Below are positions 35,727 through 44,798 of a DNA stretch of 64,000 nt, in pieces. Every line of letters starts with the position of its first letter. The first letter of the stretch is position 1. This DNA comes from Undibacterium paludis (GTDB lineage Bacteria; Pseudomonadota; Gammaproteobacteria; Burkholderiales; Burkholderiaceae_D), in assembly GCF_022568815.1 (NCBI RefSeq), contig NZ_JAKZHX010000001.1, positions 868,001-932,000 of the forward strand, in the 5' to 3' direction. The notes below the pieces were generated by a model, which made no database searches, was not told where the DNA came from, and saw only the letters and a program-made list of their open reading frames with translations. Position numbers and translations under genes: made by a program.

Positions 35727-35756
35727 TCAGTTGAAATGCAGCCCTGTTTCAACTGA
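35727..35756. terminator. Hairpin between convergent NIPSNAP and solute-binding protein genes
   Basis: TCAGTTGAAA (35727-35736) pairs with TTTCAACTGA (35747-35756) around a 10-base loop. It is part of a run of GTTGAA repeats spaced ten bases apart from 35710. Its place between convergent genes suggests transcription termination. Confidence 0.55.
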
Positions 35757-35798
35757 CAGTCTGACACCGGCATGCGCAACGCACACCGGTGCCAGCAC

Positions 35799-37592
35799 TT
35801 ACTTGCCCTTTTCCACATCAAGAAAACGCCAGTCGCCGCGCATGATGGGATGGGTCTTGTAACCCTTGACCCAGGGCTGTATCAGCCAATTGCGTATGCG
35901 CCACAGTTCCAGGCTGTGAACGGTATCGGCTTCCATGATTCTTTCCATGGTATTGAACAGCTTTTGCCTTTCAGGTCCGTTTTCCATCAGGCGCGCCTTG
36001 TCAAAGGCAGCGTCGAAGGCGGCTGATTTATAGCAACCATTATTGCCCCGATAAGCATTGCTGCTGTAATAGGCTTCCAGAAAATCCATGCCATCCGGGA
36101 TATCTGCCGTATAGCCCATGCCAAACATCATGAGCTTGCACTGGTAAGCTGATTTCAGGTTATCCGCAAAACCAGCCACCGGAAATTCTGCACGTACACC
36201 TATCTTGTCGAGCGAACGCTTCCAGATTTCCATGCGTGCATAATCGCGTGACTTCGGCGCCGAATGGATGCGCAGTTTCAGCGGCGAGCCATCAGGCATG
36301 CTGCGAAAACCATCTGCGCCACGCTTGTAGCCGAATTTGTCGAGCAGCTTGTTTGCCAGTACCGGGTCATAGGCATTGCTGTTACGGTAGGCGGCATCAT
36401 GCCCGATCACATCGGGTGGCACCATGCCTTGCGCCTTGATAGCCTGGCCAAACCAGACCTGGTCAATTTCTTCCTGATGGTTGAAGGACAGGGCGATGGC
36501 GCGCCGCAAGGCGATTTTTTCCTTGCCGTAGCCGCCCACGGTCGGGTCTTCAAAATTAAAATAAGTGCGGGTCACGCCAGGGTCGACAAAGCGGTAAAGA
36601 CGCAAACCCTTGTTGGCGAATTCAGGTTTCAACTTGCCTTTCTCCAGCAGTTTCACCGAAGCGGCAGGTACCAGCATTTCAAAATCAAGCTGACCAGAAT
36701 CAAAGGCCAGCCAGCGTGACTGCTCTTCTTCTATGATGGCAATTTCCACCCTGCCGATTTGCGGCATCTGCTTGCCCTGCATGTCCTTGACGATCTGCTT
36801 GTCCCAGTCGCTGCCCGTGCCCTTGAAGTCCCAGACGAAACCACGGTACTCAGGATTGGCCTCCAGGATGATCTTGCTGCGCGGTACATATTGCCTGAGC
36901 ATATAGGCGCCGGTGCCCACAGGATGCTGGTTGACGGCTTCGCCATAGTGCTCAACCACTTCACGCGCGACTGCACCGCCCAGGGGTTTGGCCAGGTAGT
37001 AAATCAGGCTGGGATCGACCACCTTCATGCGCAGTATCAGGGTATAGGGATCGGGGGTCTCCAGCCCGGCTATTGGTTTATCATAATCAAACTTGCCGGA
37101 CTTTTTTGCCTCGGCTACCAGTTCATCCAGACCGATGACCTTGCCCTCCAGAACACGCGACTGCACCGAGCGGTTATTCGGGTCCAGCAAACGCTTGAAC
37201 GTATAGGCATAGTCGCTGGCCAGCAATTCCCTGCGCTGTCCCTTGAAGGCGGGGTCTGGTGCAAAATAAATCCCTTTCTTCAAACGGAATGTCATGGTCT
37301 TGCCGCCATCGCTGATTTCCGGCATGGCGACGATGGTGTTTGGTACCAGCCTTGCCGGGCGGGCCAGGTAGTCATACGTGACCAGTCCTTCAAAAATGGC
37401 GTCTGTCACCCAGTTTGAATAAGTGCTGTTGGTACGCATGGCGTCAAAACCATCGTCGGCAGCCTCAAAGGACAAGTGCAGGACTTTATTGGGGTCTGCT
37501 TTCGCCGCTGCTATTACGGGCAGGGGCAGGCTCGAGCCACAGGCCAGCATCACCAGCACGACAGCCAATGTAGACTTCATCCTGAAAATCAT
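35799..37592 (-). CDS. ABC transporter substrate-binding protein, family 5 (peptide/nickel type)
   Basis: Periplasmic binding protein of 597 residues with a Sec signal peptide (VVLVMLACGSSLPLPVIAAA). The SBP_bac_5 fold is seen in ATNSTYSNWVTDAIFEGLV-like N-terminal sequence, KTMTFRLKKGIYFAPDP, and LLASDYAYTFKRLLDP, all typical of oligopeptide-binding DppA/OppA relatives. No permease or ATPase genes adjoin, so it is an orphan binding protein. The frame is open to 37763, but the extra 57 residues have no coding character; ATG 37592 (MIFRMKST) is chosen, with ATG 37580 as alternative. Neither has a usual Shine-Dalgarno site. The upstream gene is another orphan binding protein. Confidence 0.9.
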   Translation of the reverse strand: MIFRMKSTLAVVLVMLACGSSLPLPVIAAAKADPNKVLHLSFEAADDGFDAMRTNSTYSNWVTDAIFEGLVTYDYLARPARLVPNTIVAMPEISDGGKTMTFRLKKGIYFAPDPAFKGQRRELLASDYAYTFKRLLDPNNRSVQSRVLEGKVIGLDELVAEAKKSGKFDYDKPIAGLETPDPYTLILRMKVVDPSLIYYLAKPLGGAVAREVVEHYGEAVNQHPVGTGAYMLRQYVPRSKIILEANPEYRGFVWDFKGTGSDWDKQIVKDMQGKQMPQIGRVEIAIIEEEQSRWLAFDSGQLDFEMLVPAASVKLLEKGKLKPEFANKGLRLYRFVDPGVTRTYFNFEDPTVGGYGKEKIALRRAIALSFNHQEEIDQVWFGQAIKAQGMVPPDVIGHDAAYRNSNAYDPVLANKLLDKFGYKRGADGFRSMPDGSPLKLRIHSAPKSRDYARMEIWKRSLDKIGVRAEFPVAGFADNLKSAYQCKLMMFGMGYTADIPDGMDFLEAYYSSNAYRGNNGCYKSAAFDAAFDKARLMENGPERQKLFNTMERIMEADTVHSLELWRIRNWLIQPWVKGYKTHPIMRGDWRFLDVEKGK

Positions 37593-37642
37593 GTTTGCGG
37601 AGGAGGAATAAATAAAGCCTCGATGGTAGCGCCAAATACTGC

Positions 37643-38428
37643 CTAACGCATGGATAAACCATACTTGCGCATCATTTTCTCTATCTCGCCACTGTCTTGC
37701 AAAGACTGTATGGCTGCATTGATCTGGTCCAGTTTCCAAACGGATTTCTGTGACAGGGCACATTGGGTCTGCACCACTGAGAATGCAATTTTTGACACTT
37801 TGTACAACGAGCGCTTTTCAGGGAAATTCTTGAAATAGCCTTCAATCTCGCTTTCTGAACTGACCATGGCATCGGCACCGCCCAAGGCAAGCAGACGGAA
37901 CATGCTGGGCACATCCGTGAGGTCTATGCGCCTGATCTTGCCTTCATTTAATTGATTGGCAATTTGCGGGTAATGGTAACCAAGCTGCAATACCAGTCTC
38001 TTGCCTTCAAGCTGGGTCGTAAAATTTTCAACACCAGGCTTGTCGTTCATGACGACCACCCTTTCCACCTGGGGAAAGGTGGGGATGGTCCAATGCAGGT
38101 CTTTGGGCTGATCCGACCAGGCCGGGCTGGAATAGCACAGGATGTCGGCTTCCCCCTGCAGGACGACCAATTCTATGCGGCGGCGTGAATACAGGGCATA
38201 AACGGCAGGGACTGCCAGTTTTTTGGCAATCTGGTCGCCAAAGTCCTTGAGCAAACCACCGGTCAGGACATGGTTCTTATCGAAAATATTGATGGGATAA
38301 TCAAGATTTTCGTAGATGGCGAAACGTAAAAGCGGCTCCGTTGCCGCGGAGGGACCAGTCCACAACAAACAGCAGCACAGCAACAGACCCTGCAGGCTGG
38401 TCCATTTGTTAGCATGTAGATGTCGCAT
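37643..38428 (-). CDS. Periplasmic solute-binding protein, family 3
   Basis: Secreted protein of 261 residues with a Cys-rich signal peptide (LLLCCCLLWTGPSAATE). The fold is that of amino-acid-type family-3 binding proteins: LLRFAIYENLDYPINIFD, LLKDFGDQIAKKL, then LEGKRLVLQLGYHYPQ and the C-terminal IQSLQDSGEIEKMMRKYGLS. No transporter genes adjoin, so it may be part of a distant ABC system or a sensor. The ATG at 38428 is preferred; a GTG three codons upstream (38437) is also possible. It precedes the family-5 binding protein gene in the same direction by 50 bases. Confidence 0.87.
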   Translation of the reverse strand: MRHLHANKWTSLQGLLLCCCLLWTGPSAATEPLLRFAIYENLDYPINIFDKNHVLTGGLLKDFGDQIAKKLAVPAVYALYSRRRIELVVLQGEADILCYSSPAWSDQPKDLHWTIPTFPQVERVVVMNDKPGVENFTTQLEGKRLVLQLGYHYPQIANQLNEGKIRRIDLTDVPSMFRLLALGGADAMVSSESEIEGYFKNFPEKRSLYKVSKIAFSVVQTQCALSQKSVWKLDQINAAIQSLQDSGEIEKMMRKYGLSMR

Positions 38429-38466
38429 TTTGATCACAGATACCCTTGGTCATACCTGGCCGCCAG

Positions 38467-39393
38467 CTATCGCTGCATCTGGGTAAATCCACGTGCACCT
38501 TGCAGACCACCGGTATGCACGGCGACTACCCTGACGTTTTTCGCCAGATAGCCATCATGCCACAACTGGCGCAAGGCAAACAGCATTTTGCCAGTGTAAA
38601 CCGGCTCCAGTGGAATACCCGTCTCAAGCTGAAACTGGCAACAGAAATCAACCAGCTCAGCACTGACCTTGCCATAACCACCATGATGAAAATCTGTTAA
38701 CAACTCATAATTACGATAGTCTGGATAGCCTGCCGCCTGCAACAGCCGCCGGATTTCTTCGCGCAAATAATCACCCTTGCTGATTGCGGCAATTCCCGTC
38801 ACTCTGGCCTGTCCTTGCAGGCCAGCCAGCAAGCCTGCCATTGTTGCACCGGTGCCGCAAGCCACGACCAGCTGATCGGGAACAAATGGCAATTCAGCAA
38901 TCAGCTCTGCCACGCCGCGCAAGGCCAGCGGTGCACTGCCACCTTCCGGCAGCCAGACGCCGTGATCAATACTGCAATGATTGCGCCATGCCAGTTCATC
39001 TGCGCGCAGCTGACGGTAGGCCTCACGGTCAACAAAGCGCACCCCCATGCCCAGGGCCGATACATCGTCAAGCATGGCGCTATGCATGCCTTCGGCCCCG
39101 CGTATCAACGCCGTTGACCGCAAACCCAGCGTATGGGCCGCATGGGCCAGGGCGTGGATATGATTGGACCAGATGCCACCCATTGATACCAGATGCGCTG
39201 CCTTGTCAGGCAAAGCCAGCAGGGGATATTTCAATTTGCGGAACTTGTTGCCCGATACCTGGGGATGCAGCAGGTCATCACGTTTGATCCACATGTCGAG
39301 GCCGGCGAACAGTTTGCTATGGACAGGCTGACAAGGCGAGGCTTGGCTGGTAAGTAACATGCTTGGCAAAAGTGCGGAGGACAATGGTAACAT
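38467..39393 (-). CDS. PLP-dependent enzyme, ACC deaminase/D-cysteine desulfhydrase family
   Basis: Fold-type II pyridoxal-phosphate enzyme of 308 residues. The PLP-binding Lys is in HPQVSGNKFRKLKYPLL, followed by GGIWSNHIHALAHAA, which corresponds to the substrate Ser/Asn-His segment of the family, and the phosphate-binding glycine loop VVACGTGATMAGLLAG. Without the diagnostic residues checked, I cannot tell 1-aminocyclopropane-1-carboxylate deaminase from D-cysteine desulfhydrase; the second is more common in such bacteria. The frame runs to 39456, overlapping the divergent GGDEF gene; ATG 39393 is preferred, with ATG 39360 possible. Confidence 0.88.
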   Translation of the reverse strand: MLPLSSALLPSMLLTSQASPCQPVHSKLFAGLDMWIKRDDLLHPQVSGNKFRKLKYPLLALPDKAAHLVSMGGIWSNHIHALAHAAHTLGLRSTALIRGAEGMHSAMLDDVSALGMGVRFVDREAYRQLRADELAWRNHCSIDHGVWLPEGGSAPLALRGVAELIAELPFVPDQLVVACGTGATMAGLLAGLQGQARVTGIAAISKGDYLREEIRRLLQAAGYPDYRNYELLTDFHHGGYGKVSAELVDFCCQFQLETGIPLEPVYTGKMLFALRQLWHDGYLAKNVRVVAVHTGGLQGARGFTQMQR

Positions 39394-39448
39394 TGTAGTG
39401 CCTGTGGCCTTATCCGCGTCTGACACAGCACCAATTGCCGGAGTATAC

Positions 39449-40111
39449 ATGCCCACAGATTTTAGTCAGCCCCTTTCAAATGCAAGACAACAGCTCGACC
39501 AGCTGATCAAGCAGATCAAAACCGAAGGCCACCAGGAAAACCTGCTGCCAACCCTGGAAACCGTATTGACGCAACTCGACAGCATGGCCAGGCATGATCA
39601 CCTGACCGGCGCGCTCAACCGCCGCTCACTGGTTGCCATGCTGGACGGCGAACTGGCGCGTTCTTTCCGTACCGGCCATACCTTCACCCTGGCGGCAATC
39701 GCGGTTGACGGCCTGGAACAGATACTCGAACAGCACGGCCAGGCTGCCGCCCGCCTGGTCTTGCAAAAGGTGGCGAAAGAAGCCCTGACCATGTTGCGCA
39801 CCCTCGATTCTTTTGGCCGGGTTGCCGCCAATGAATTTGCCATTGTCATGCCGACCACCTGGCTGGAAGCCAGTCGCAAGGCCATTGCCCGTCTCAAGCT
39901 GCGTATGGAAGAAGCCGACTGGAACAGCATTTCCCCCGGCCTGAAGGTGACTTTCTCTACTGGTCTGACCACCAATGCCCACAAGGACAGTGCCGACAGC
40001 ATGCTGAAACGTGCCAGCGCGGCTCTGCAAACCGCTCGCAGTCAGGGGGCAGACAGAATCGCCGAAATCGAGCCGCCCCTGCCCGACTACGACCCCAATG
40101 CAGAAGAATGA
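39449..40111 (+). CDS. Degenerate GGDEF-domain protein
   Basis: A 220-residue protein with an N-terminal helical region (about 1-55) and a GGDEF-type diguanylate-cyclase fold (about 55-215). The family entry motif DHLTGALNRRSLV is intact, but the signature loop reads AANEF at residues 126-130 instead of GGDEF. Two catalytic glycines and the first acidic residue are changed, so cyclase activity is doubtful; it may bind nucleotide or act as a partner protein. No EAL domain is present. The start ATG 39449 has GGAG five bases upstream; a longer frame from 39359 overlaps the divergent gene. No membrane segment is seen. Confidence 0.87.
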   Translation: MPTDFSQPLSNARQQLDQLIKQIKTEGHQENLLPTLETVLTQLDSMARHDHLTGALNRRSLVAMLDGELARSFRTGHTFTLAAIAVDGLEQILEQHGQAAARLVLQKVAKEALTMLRTLDSFGRVAANEFAIVMPTTWLEASRKAIARLKLRMEEADWNSISPGLKVTFSTGLTTNAHKDSADSMLKRASAALQTARSQGADRIAEIEPPLPDYDPNAEE

Positions 40112-40180
40112 GGGAACTTGTCTGGCTTTCTGCACACCAAGCCATTCCAGCTGTCTCATAAAAAATATCAAGAGGGAAAC

Positions 40181-42139
40181 ATGAAAGCACTTCCTGTACG
40201 GAGATTGCTGCCTGTCGTGCTGGCCGCCCTGGCCAGCATCACGGCGGCGCCAGTCCTTGCCAGCAACAATACCGCCACTACCGCCACATCCGGCAACGCA
40301 GTCACTGAAGAAAAAATAGATCAGCAAAAACAGCGTGCTGAATACATCCGAAAGAATTACGCCAAGTTTGAATACCGCATCCCCATGCGTGACGGCAAGC
40401 TGCTGTTCACCTCTGTCTATGTACCCAACGATGCCAGCGCCAGCAAGCGCTACCCCATCCTGCTGGTCCGCACGCCCTACTCCGTAGCTCCCTATGGCAG
40501 CGATCAATATAAAGGCATGCTGGGACCGACCGCCGAGTATGAAAAAGAAGGCTTCATCTTTGCCTTCCAGGACGTACGTGGTACCTATATGTCCGAGGGT
40601 GAATTCGTCAACATGCGTCCGCATATCGACCATAAAAAAAGCACGACAGACATTGATGAAAGCTCGGACACCTATGACAGCATAGAGTGGATGACCAAGC
40701 ATCTGCCGTACAACAATGGCAAAGTCGGGCAATGGGGTAATTCTTACCCTGGCTTTTATACTTCCGCCGGCGCCATAGACAGTCACCCTGCCCTCAAGGC
40801 AGTCTCACCACAGGCACCGATAGCCGACTGGTTCCGTGGTGACGACATGCACAGGAATGGCGCACTGAACCTGCAGATGGCTTTTGGTTTTTTCCACAGC
40901 TTTGGTCAGCCCCGCCCGCAACCGACTACAGGCAATGGCTGGAAGACGTTCAATTTCGGCACACCTGACGGCTACCAGTTCTTCCTCGATCTTGGTTCTG
41001 TGGCAAATGTGAATACCAGGCATTTCAAGAATGGCGTACCGTTCTGGAACGACATCGTGGCACACCCCAATTACGACGAATTCTGGCAAAGCCGCAATAT
41101 CCTGCCCCACCTGAAAAACATCAAGGCAGCCGTGCTGACTGTGGGTGGCTGGTATGACACTGAAGACCTGTATGGCCCGCTCAATACCTATAAGGCCATA
41201 GAAAAACAGAATCCCGGCATACAGAATACGGTGGTGATCGGTCCCTGGACGCATGGTGGCTGGTTCCGTACCGATGGCGACAAGGTAGGCGATGCCAGCT
41301 TCGGCTACAAGACCGTGCAGACCTATCAGCCGGTAGAGTTGGCTTTCTTCAAACATCACCTCAAATCAGGCGAGAAACCTGTGCTGGCTGACGCCTGGAT
41401 GTTTGAAACCGGGGCCAACCGCTGGCGTGGCTTTGATGCCTGGCCCCCAAAAGAAAGCAAAGACCAGGCACTGTACTTCCAGGCCAACGGCAAGCTCAGC
41501 TTCAAACCACCTGCCAACCAGGATGCCCAGTTTGCCGAATACATCAGCGACCCGGCCAAGCCAGTCCCTTACACCACGGAAGTCCTGACACGCTGGAGCA
41601 ATCAATACGTGGCTGCCGACCAGCGCTTTGCCACCAGCCGCCCCGATGTGCTGACCTGGCAGACCGAGGTGCTGGAAAAAGATGTGACCCTGGCCGGCCC
41701 CCTGGCCGCTGACCTGTTCGTCAGCGTCACCGGCACCGATGCCGATTTTGTCGTCAAGCTCATTGATGTCAATCCACCCAACCTGGAAGCAGAAGGCCAA
41801 CCCAACCGTGGCAACCAGCAAACCCTGGTGCGCGGTGAACCCTTCCGCGCCCGTTTCCGCGATGGCTTTGAAACACCGAAGCCGCTGGTGGCCAATGAAG
41901 TCACCAAGGTCAAGTTTGCCATCAATGATGTTTTCCACACCTTCCAGCGTGGTCACCGCATCATGGTGCAGGTGCAGTCAAGCTGGTTCCCTTTCATTGA
42001 CCGCAATCCGCAAAGCTTTGTACCAAATATTTACGAAGCCAAAGAGAGCGACTTCATCAAGGCTACGCACAAGGTGTATTACGGCGCAAGACAGCCCAGT
42101 GCCTTGCATGTGAAAGTTTTACCTTCATTGGATGAATAA
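40181..42139 (+). CDS. CocE/NonD family hydrolase (S15-type), secreted
   Basis: Exported serine hydrolase of 652 residues, related to alpha-amino-acid ester hydrolases, glutaryl-7-ACA acylases and X-Pro dipeptidyl peptidases. The Sec signal peptide ends near APVLASNNT. The nucleophile is Ser188 in QWGNSYPGFYTS, the substrate region RDGKLLFTSVYVPND and the catalytic-His region GPWTHGGWFR are present, and the C-terminal jelly-roll domain (about 440-650) is typical. The start ATG 40181 follows AGAGGGAAAC; a TTG-started extension is less likely. The substrate is either amino-acid esters/amides or peptides. A strong terminator follows. Confidence 0.93.
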   Translation: MKALPVRRLLPVVLAALASITAAPVLASNNTATTATSGNAVTEEKIDQQKQRAEYIRKNYAKFEYRIPMRDGKLLFTSVYVPNDASASKRYPILLVRTPYSVAPYGSDQYKGMLGPTAEYEKEGFIFAFQDVRGTYMSEGEFVNMRPHIDHKKSTTDIDESSDTYDSIEWMTKHLPYNNGKVGQWGNSYPGFYTSAGAIDSHPALKAVSPQAPIADWFRGDDMHRNGALNLQMAFGFFHSFGQPRPQPTTGNGWKTFNFGTPDGYQFFLDLGSVANVNTRHFKNGVPFWNDIVAHPNYDEFWQSRNILPHLKNIKAAVLTVGGWYDTEDLYGPLNTYKAIEKQNPGIQNTVVIGPWTHGGWFRTDGDKVGDASFGYKTVQTYQPVELAFFKHHLKSGEKPVLADAWMFETGANRWRGFDAWPPKESKDQALYFQANGKLSFKPPANQDAQFAEYISDPAKPVPYTTEVLTRWSNQYVAADQRFATSRPDVLTWQTEVLEKDVTLAGPLAADLFVSVTGTDADFVVKLIDVNPPNLEAEGQPNRGNQQTLVRGEPFRARFRDGFETPKPLVANEVTKVKFAINDVFHTFQRGHRIMVQVQSSWFPFIDRNPQSFVPNIYEAKESDFIKATHKVYYGARQPSALHVKVLPSLDE

Positions 42140-42140
42140 A

Positions 42141-42179
42141 AAATGCCGGTCACCCCAATCAGGTGACCGGCATTTTTTT
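42141..42179. terminator. Bidirectional rho-independent terminator
   Basis: A 14-base stem AAATGCCGGTCACC (42141-42154) with GGTGACCGGCATTT (42162-42175), loop of seven bases, followed by T residues on the plus strand and by T residues on the minus strand as well. It serves the convergent hydrolase and DMT transporter genes. Confidence 0.92.
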
Positions 42180-42191
42180 CGTCAGCAATCT

Positions 42192-43064
42192 TCAGGTCGT
42201 TTTGGGCGCTGGCTGGAACACCACCAGCCAGGTCGCCAGCACCACACCTGCGCAGCCTATGGCCGTGTTCACGGTAATATGTTCATGCAGGAACAGATAA
42301 CCCCACAACAGGGCAAACAGGGGGATCAGAAAAGTCACTGTCAGCGCCTTGGTCGGCCCCAGGTCAGCCATCAGGCGGAAGTAAATCAGGTAAGCAACCG
42401 CGCTACAAAGCAAAGCCAGCGCCACGCCTACCATCGCTATGGTTGCCGTAATCTCGCCCTGCACCGGCGCCAGCGGCAGGAAGGGTAACAATACAAATGC
42501 CGCACCCACCTGCGACCCTGTCGCCATTTGCATGGGTGTGATACCTGTCAGTTTTTTCTTGGTATAGATACCGACGATGGCATAACACAGAGTCGCCCCT
42601 ACGCAGGCCAACACTGCCAACACCAGCTTGCTATTGAATTCCACCGGGCCCAGGCGCACCAGGAAGGCGACGCCGAGCACACCTGTCGCCATGCCCGCCA
42701 TCTTGCGCAGGGTCAGGCGCTCACCCAGAAATGCCGCCCCCATCACCGCACCCCACAAGGGGCTGGTGGCATTCACGATCGCCGAATAACCGGCCGGTAT
42801 GCTGAGCGCTGCATACGAATACAGGGCAAACGGCAGAGCTGAATTAATTGTGCCCAGTATCAAAAAAGATTTCCAGTTGTCACGAAAATTCATGGCCCGG
42901 CCTGTGGCATACATCATTGCCAGTAAGGCCACGCCAGCCAGCCCCACCCTGACTTCGGCACTCCACAATACCCCGACCACCGGCGCCAGCACCCGCATGA
43001 ACAGAAAAGAAGCCCCCCAGATGGCGGCCAGGGAAATCAAACGTAACAAATCAGCACTGCGCAT
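42192..43064 (-). CDS. DMT family transporter (EamA)
   Basis: Inner-membrane exporter of 290 residues with two EamA repeats, ten predicted helices. The first repeat starts SLAAIWGASFLFMRVLAPV, and the second contains ACVGATLCYAIVGIYTKKK and LGPTKALTVTFLIPLFALLWG, the typical EamA end. Such proteins export amino acids or metabolites, but the substrate is unknown. ATG 43064 is chosen; a GTG at 43070 is possible. The gene is divergent from a small membrane protein, with 314 bases between them. Confidence 0.92.
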   Translation of the reverse strand: MRSADLLRLISLAAIWGASFLFMRVLAPVVGVLWSAEVRVGLAGVALLAMMYATGRAMNFRDNWKSFLILGTINSALPFALYSYAALSIPAGYSAIVNATSPLWGAVMGAAFLGERLTLRKMAGMATGVLGVAFLVRLGPVEFNSKLVLAVLACVGATLCYAIVGIYTKKKLTGITPMQMATGSQVGAAFVLLPFLPLAPVQGEITATIAMVGVALALLCSAVAYLIYFRLMADLGPTKALTVTFLIPLFALLWGYLFLHEHITVNTAIGCAGVVLATWLVVFQPAPKTT

Positions 43065-43378
43065 AAGCACTCCGTCAAAATCAGGACATCAGCTTAACAA
43101 ACTAAGGGAAAAACTGCTGGCAGCTTTCGGACATGGAAGGGATGGGTAGCGAAAAATGGATAACAGGCTGTGATGCTTCAGGAACAGGATTGATTGACCC
43201 GTCACCTGTAAAGGGGAGCACACTCCAAAAAATCGATGATCATGACAGGAATCGAGGAGCGATTGCAAATGATTTCTCCAGACGTCAATGGCGTGTTCCT
43301 GTTACATTCCGGTACAGGCTTTTTTTTCCACATGATAGACTCTGGCATCTTTTCTACATGCGATACAGGAAGTTCTTC
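43065..43378. other. Gene-free stretch between DMT transporter and DUF1453-like genes
   Basis: 314 bases between divergent genes. It must hold both promoters, but I see no convincing -35/-10 pair, no terminator and no RNA gene. A run of eight or nine T residues at 43319-43327 is the only obvious feature. Confidence 0.4.
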
Positions 43379-43948
43379 ATGGCGACTGCAAACCCTGGTT
43401 CCCTGTTGATTGGCGCTGCCGTTGGTGCATTCGTCGTCTGGCGTATCGTCTCTCGCATACGGCGCATGGTGGGCAGGCAGAAATATTCCGGCGTGCGTGC
43501 CATGATCACTATCTGTATCTTCCCCATATTGATTGCACTGGTAGCATTTGGCGCACTGAACCATGAAGGCAATGTGCTATTCATGCTGGGTGGGTTGATC
43601 ATTGGTTGCGGCCTGGGCGTGTATGGTCTGCGACTGACCAAATTTGAAAGCCATGCCGGGAAATTCTATACGCCCAACGCCCATCTCGGCATTGCCTTGT
43701 CATTGTTGATGATAGGCCGGATAGCCTGGCGCATGGGTACGCTGTATTTCACAACGCAATCCTTTGCCGCCCCGCCTGGGGATTTTTCCAGCAGCCCGCT
43801 TACCCTGTTCCTGTTTGGCATGCTGGCGGCCTATTACATCAGTTATGCAATTGGTCTGCTGCGCTGGTCTCGCAGCTTGCAAAAACCGGCAAAAGTTACG
43901 CCGTCAATTGCAGCAGATGTGATTGAAAATCCAAATCAGGAAGTGTGA
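43379..43948 (+). CDS. Small membrane protein, CcdC/DUF1453-like
   Basis: A 189-residue protein with about five hydrophobic segments. The pattern VWRIVSRIRRMVGRQ, RAMITICIFPILIALVAFGAL and YGLRLTKFESHAGKFYTPN resembles the DUF1453/CcdC-like family, but I place it there with caution. The function is unknown. The ATG at 43379 follows AGGAAGTTCTTC; an in-frame extension to 43133 is spurious. No neighbours suggest a role. It is convergent with the TatD gene. Confidence 0.65.
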   Translation: MATANPGSLLIGAAVGAFVVWRIVSRIRRMVGRQKYSGVRAMITICIFPILIALVAFGALNHEGNVLFMLGGLIIGCGLGVYGLRLTKFESHAGKFYTPNAHLGIALSLLMIGRIAWRMGTLYFTTQSFAAPPGDFSSSPLTLFLFGMLAAYYISYAIGLLRWSRSLQKPAKVTPSIAADVIENPNQEV

Positions 43949-43961
43949 ACAGGATTTCAAA

Positions 43962-44771
43962 TTAGCTTGCTGTGGTCACACCAAAAAACTGCTCTGTATT
44001 TTGCCGTACCTGCTGTGCCAGTGTCACAGGTGATATCCGTAAAATGCTGGCGATTGCCTCCAGCACGACGGGCAGATGCATGGGTTCATTGCGACCATCC
44101 TGCGGACGTACAGGCAGATTGCGCGGCAATAAAAACGGTGCGTCGGTTTCTATCATCAATTTATCTCTGGACAGGTACCTAACTGCCTTGCGCAAATCGT
44201 CACCGCGTCTTTCATCACATATCCAGCCGGTGATGCCGATGTGGCAGTCAAGGTCGAGATAGGCGCGCAATTCTTCCGTATTGCCGGTAAAGCAGTGCAC
44301 CACCGCGCCTTTCAGTTGCGGGCGGTATTGCCTGAGCAAGGCAAAGAAGTCTTCATGTGCATCGCGTTCATGCAGGAACACCGTTTTTTGCAAGCGTACT
44401 GCCAATTGCAATTGTGCTTCAAAACAGGCACGTTGCTGTGCTTCGCTTGAGAACATGCGGTTATAGTCAAGGCCGCATTCACCGACGGCAAGCACGGTAT
44501 CACTGGCCGCCAGCTTTTCTATCGCCCTGGCGCACTGCACATTCCAGTTCTTCGCCTCATGCGGATGTACTCCTGCGGTACAGCTCAGATAGCCCGGATA
44601 GGTTTGTGTCAGTGCATGGGCTTCATGGCTGGCACGCTCAGAGGTGCCGGTAACGATGATATGTTCCACACCCGCCTGTTTTGCACGTGAAATCACGGCA
44701 TCAAGGTCAGTATGAAAACGGTGGTTGGTCAGGTTCGCACCGATATCGATCAGTGCAGGTTTTTTCAACAT
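43962..44771 (-). CDS. tatD: TatD family deoxyribonuclease
   Basis: Metal-dependent nuclease of 269 residues, of the amidohydrolase fold; the E. coli enzyme is a 3'-5' exonuclease. Metal-binding His residues of the family appear in GVHPHEA and LHERDAHEDFFALL, the Glu in VGECGLDYNR, and the terminal Asp in IETDAPFLLPR. The sequence ITGWICDERRGDDL is very close to genuine TatD rather than YcfH or YjjV. It is not near tatABC. The start codon is preceded by AGGAT within an inverted repeat AGATAAT/ATTATCT at 44773-44798, which could influence translation or bind a regulator. Confidence 0.93.
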   Translation of the reverse strand: MLKKPALIDIGANLTNHRFHTDLDAVISRAKQAGVEHIIVTGTSERASHEAHALTQTYPGYLSCTAGVHPHEAKNWNVQCARAIEKLAASDTVLAVGECGLDYNRMFSSEAQQRACFEAQLQLAVRLQKTVFLHERDAHEDFFALLRQYRPQLKGAVVHCFTGNTEELRAYLDLDCHIGITGWICDERRGDDLRKAVRYLSRDKLMIETDAPFLLPRNLPVRPQDGRNEPMHLPVVLEAIASILRISPVTLAQQVRQNTEQFFGVTTAS

Positions 44772-44772
44772 A

Positions 44773-44798
44773 AGATAATCCTGTTATTGTTATTATCT
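44773..44798. promoter_or_regulatory. Inverted repeat over the tatD ribosome-binding region
   Basis: AGATAAT (44773-44779) and ATTATCT (44792-44798) with a 12-base spacer, directly ahead of the tatD ATG on the minus strand. It could be an operator or a weak hairpin sequestering the ribosome site. Confidence 0.35.

Noticed and set aside
35710-35740. GTTGAA repeats as a CRISPR or mobile-element mark
   Set aside because: Only three short copies ten bases apart, partly forming a hairpin; no spacers, cas genes or transposase.
37601-37608. AGGAGGA upstream of the family-5 binding protein start
   Set aside because: It is on the plus strand, while the gene is on the minus strand, so it cannot serve as its Shine-Dalgarno site.
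37593-37763. N-terminal extension of the family-5 binding protein
   Set aside because: The signal peptide begins after this part, and the extension overlaps the end of the upstream gene.
39626-40786. Long open frame (386 codons) on the minus strand across the GGDEF and hydrolase genes
   Set aside because: It is antisense to two well-supported genes, shows no family motif and spans their junction; a by-product of codon bias.
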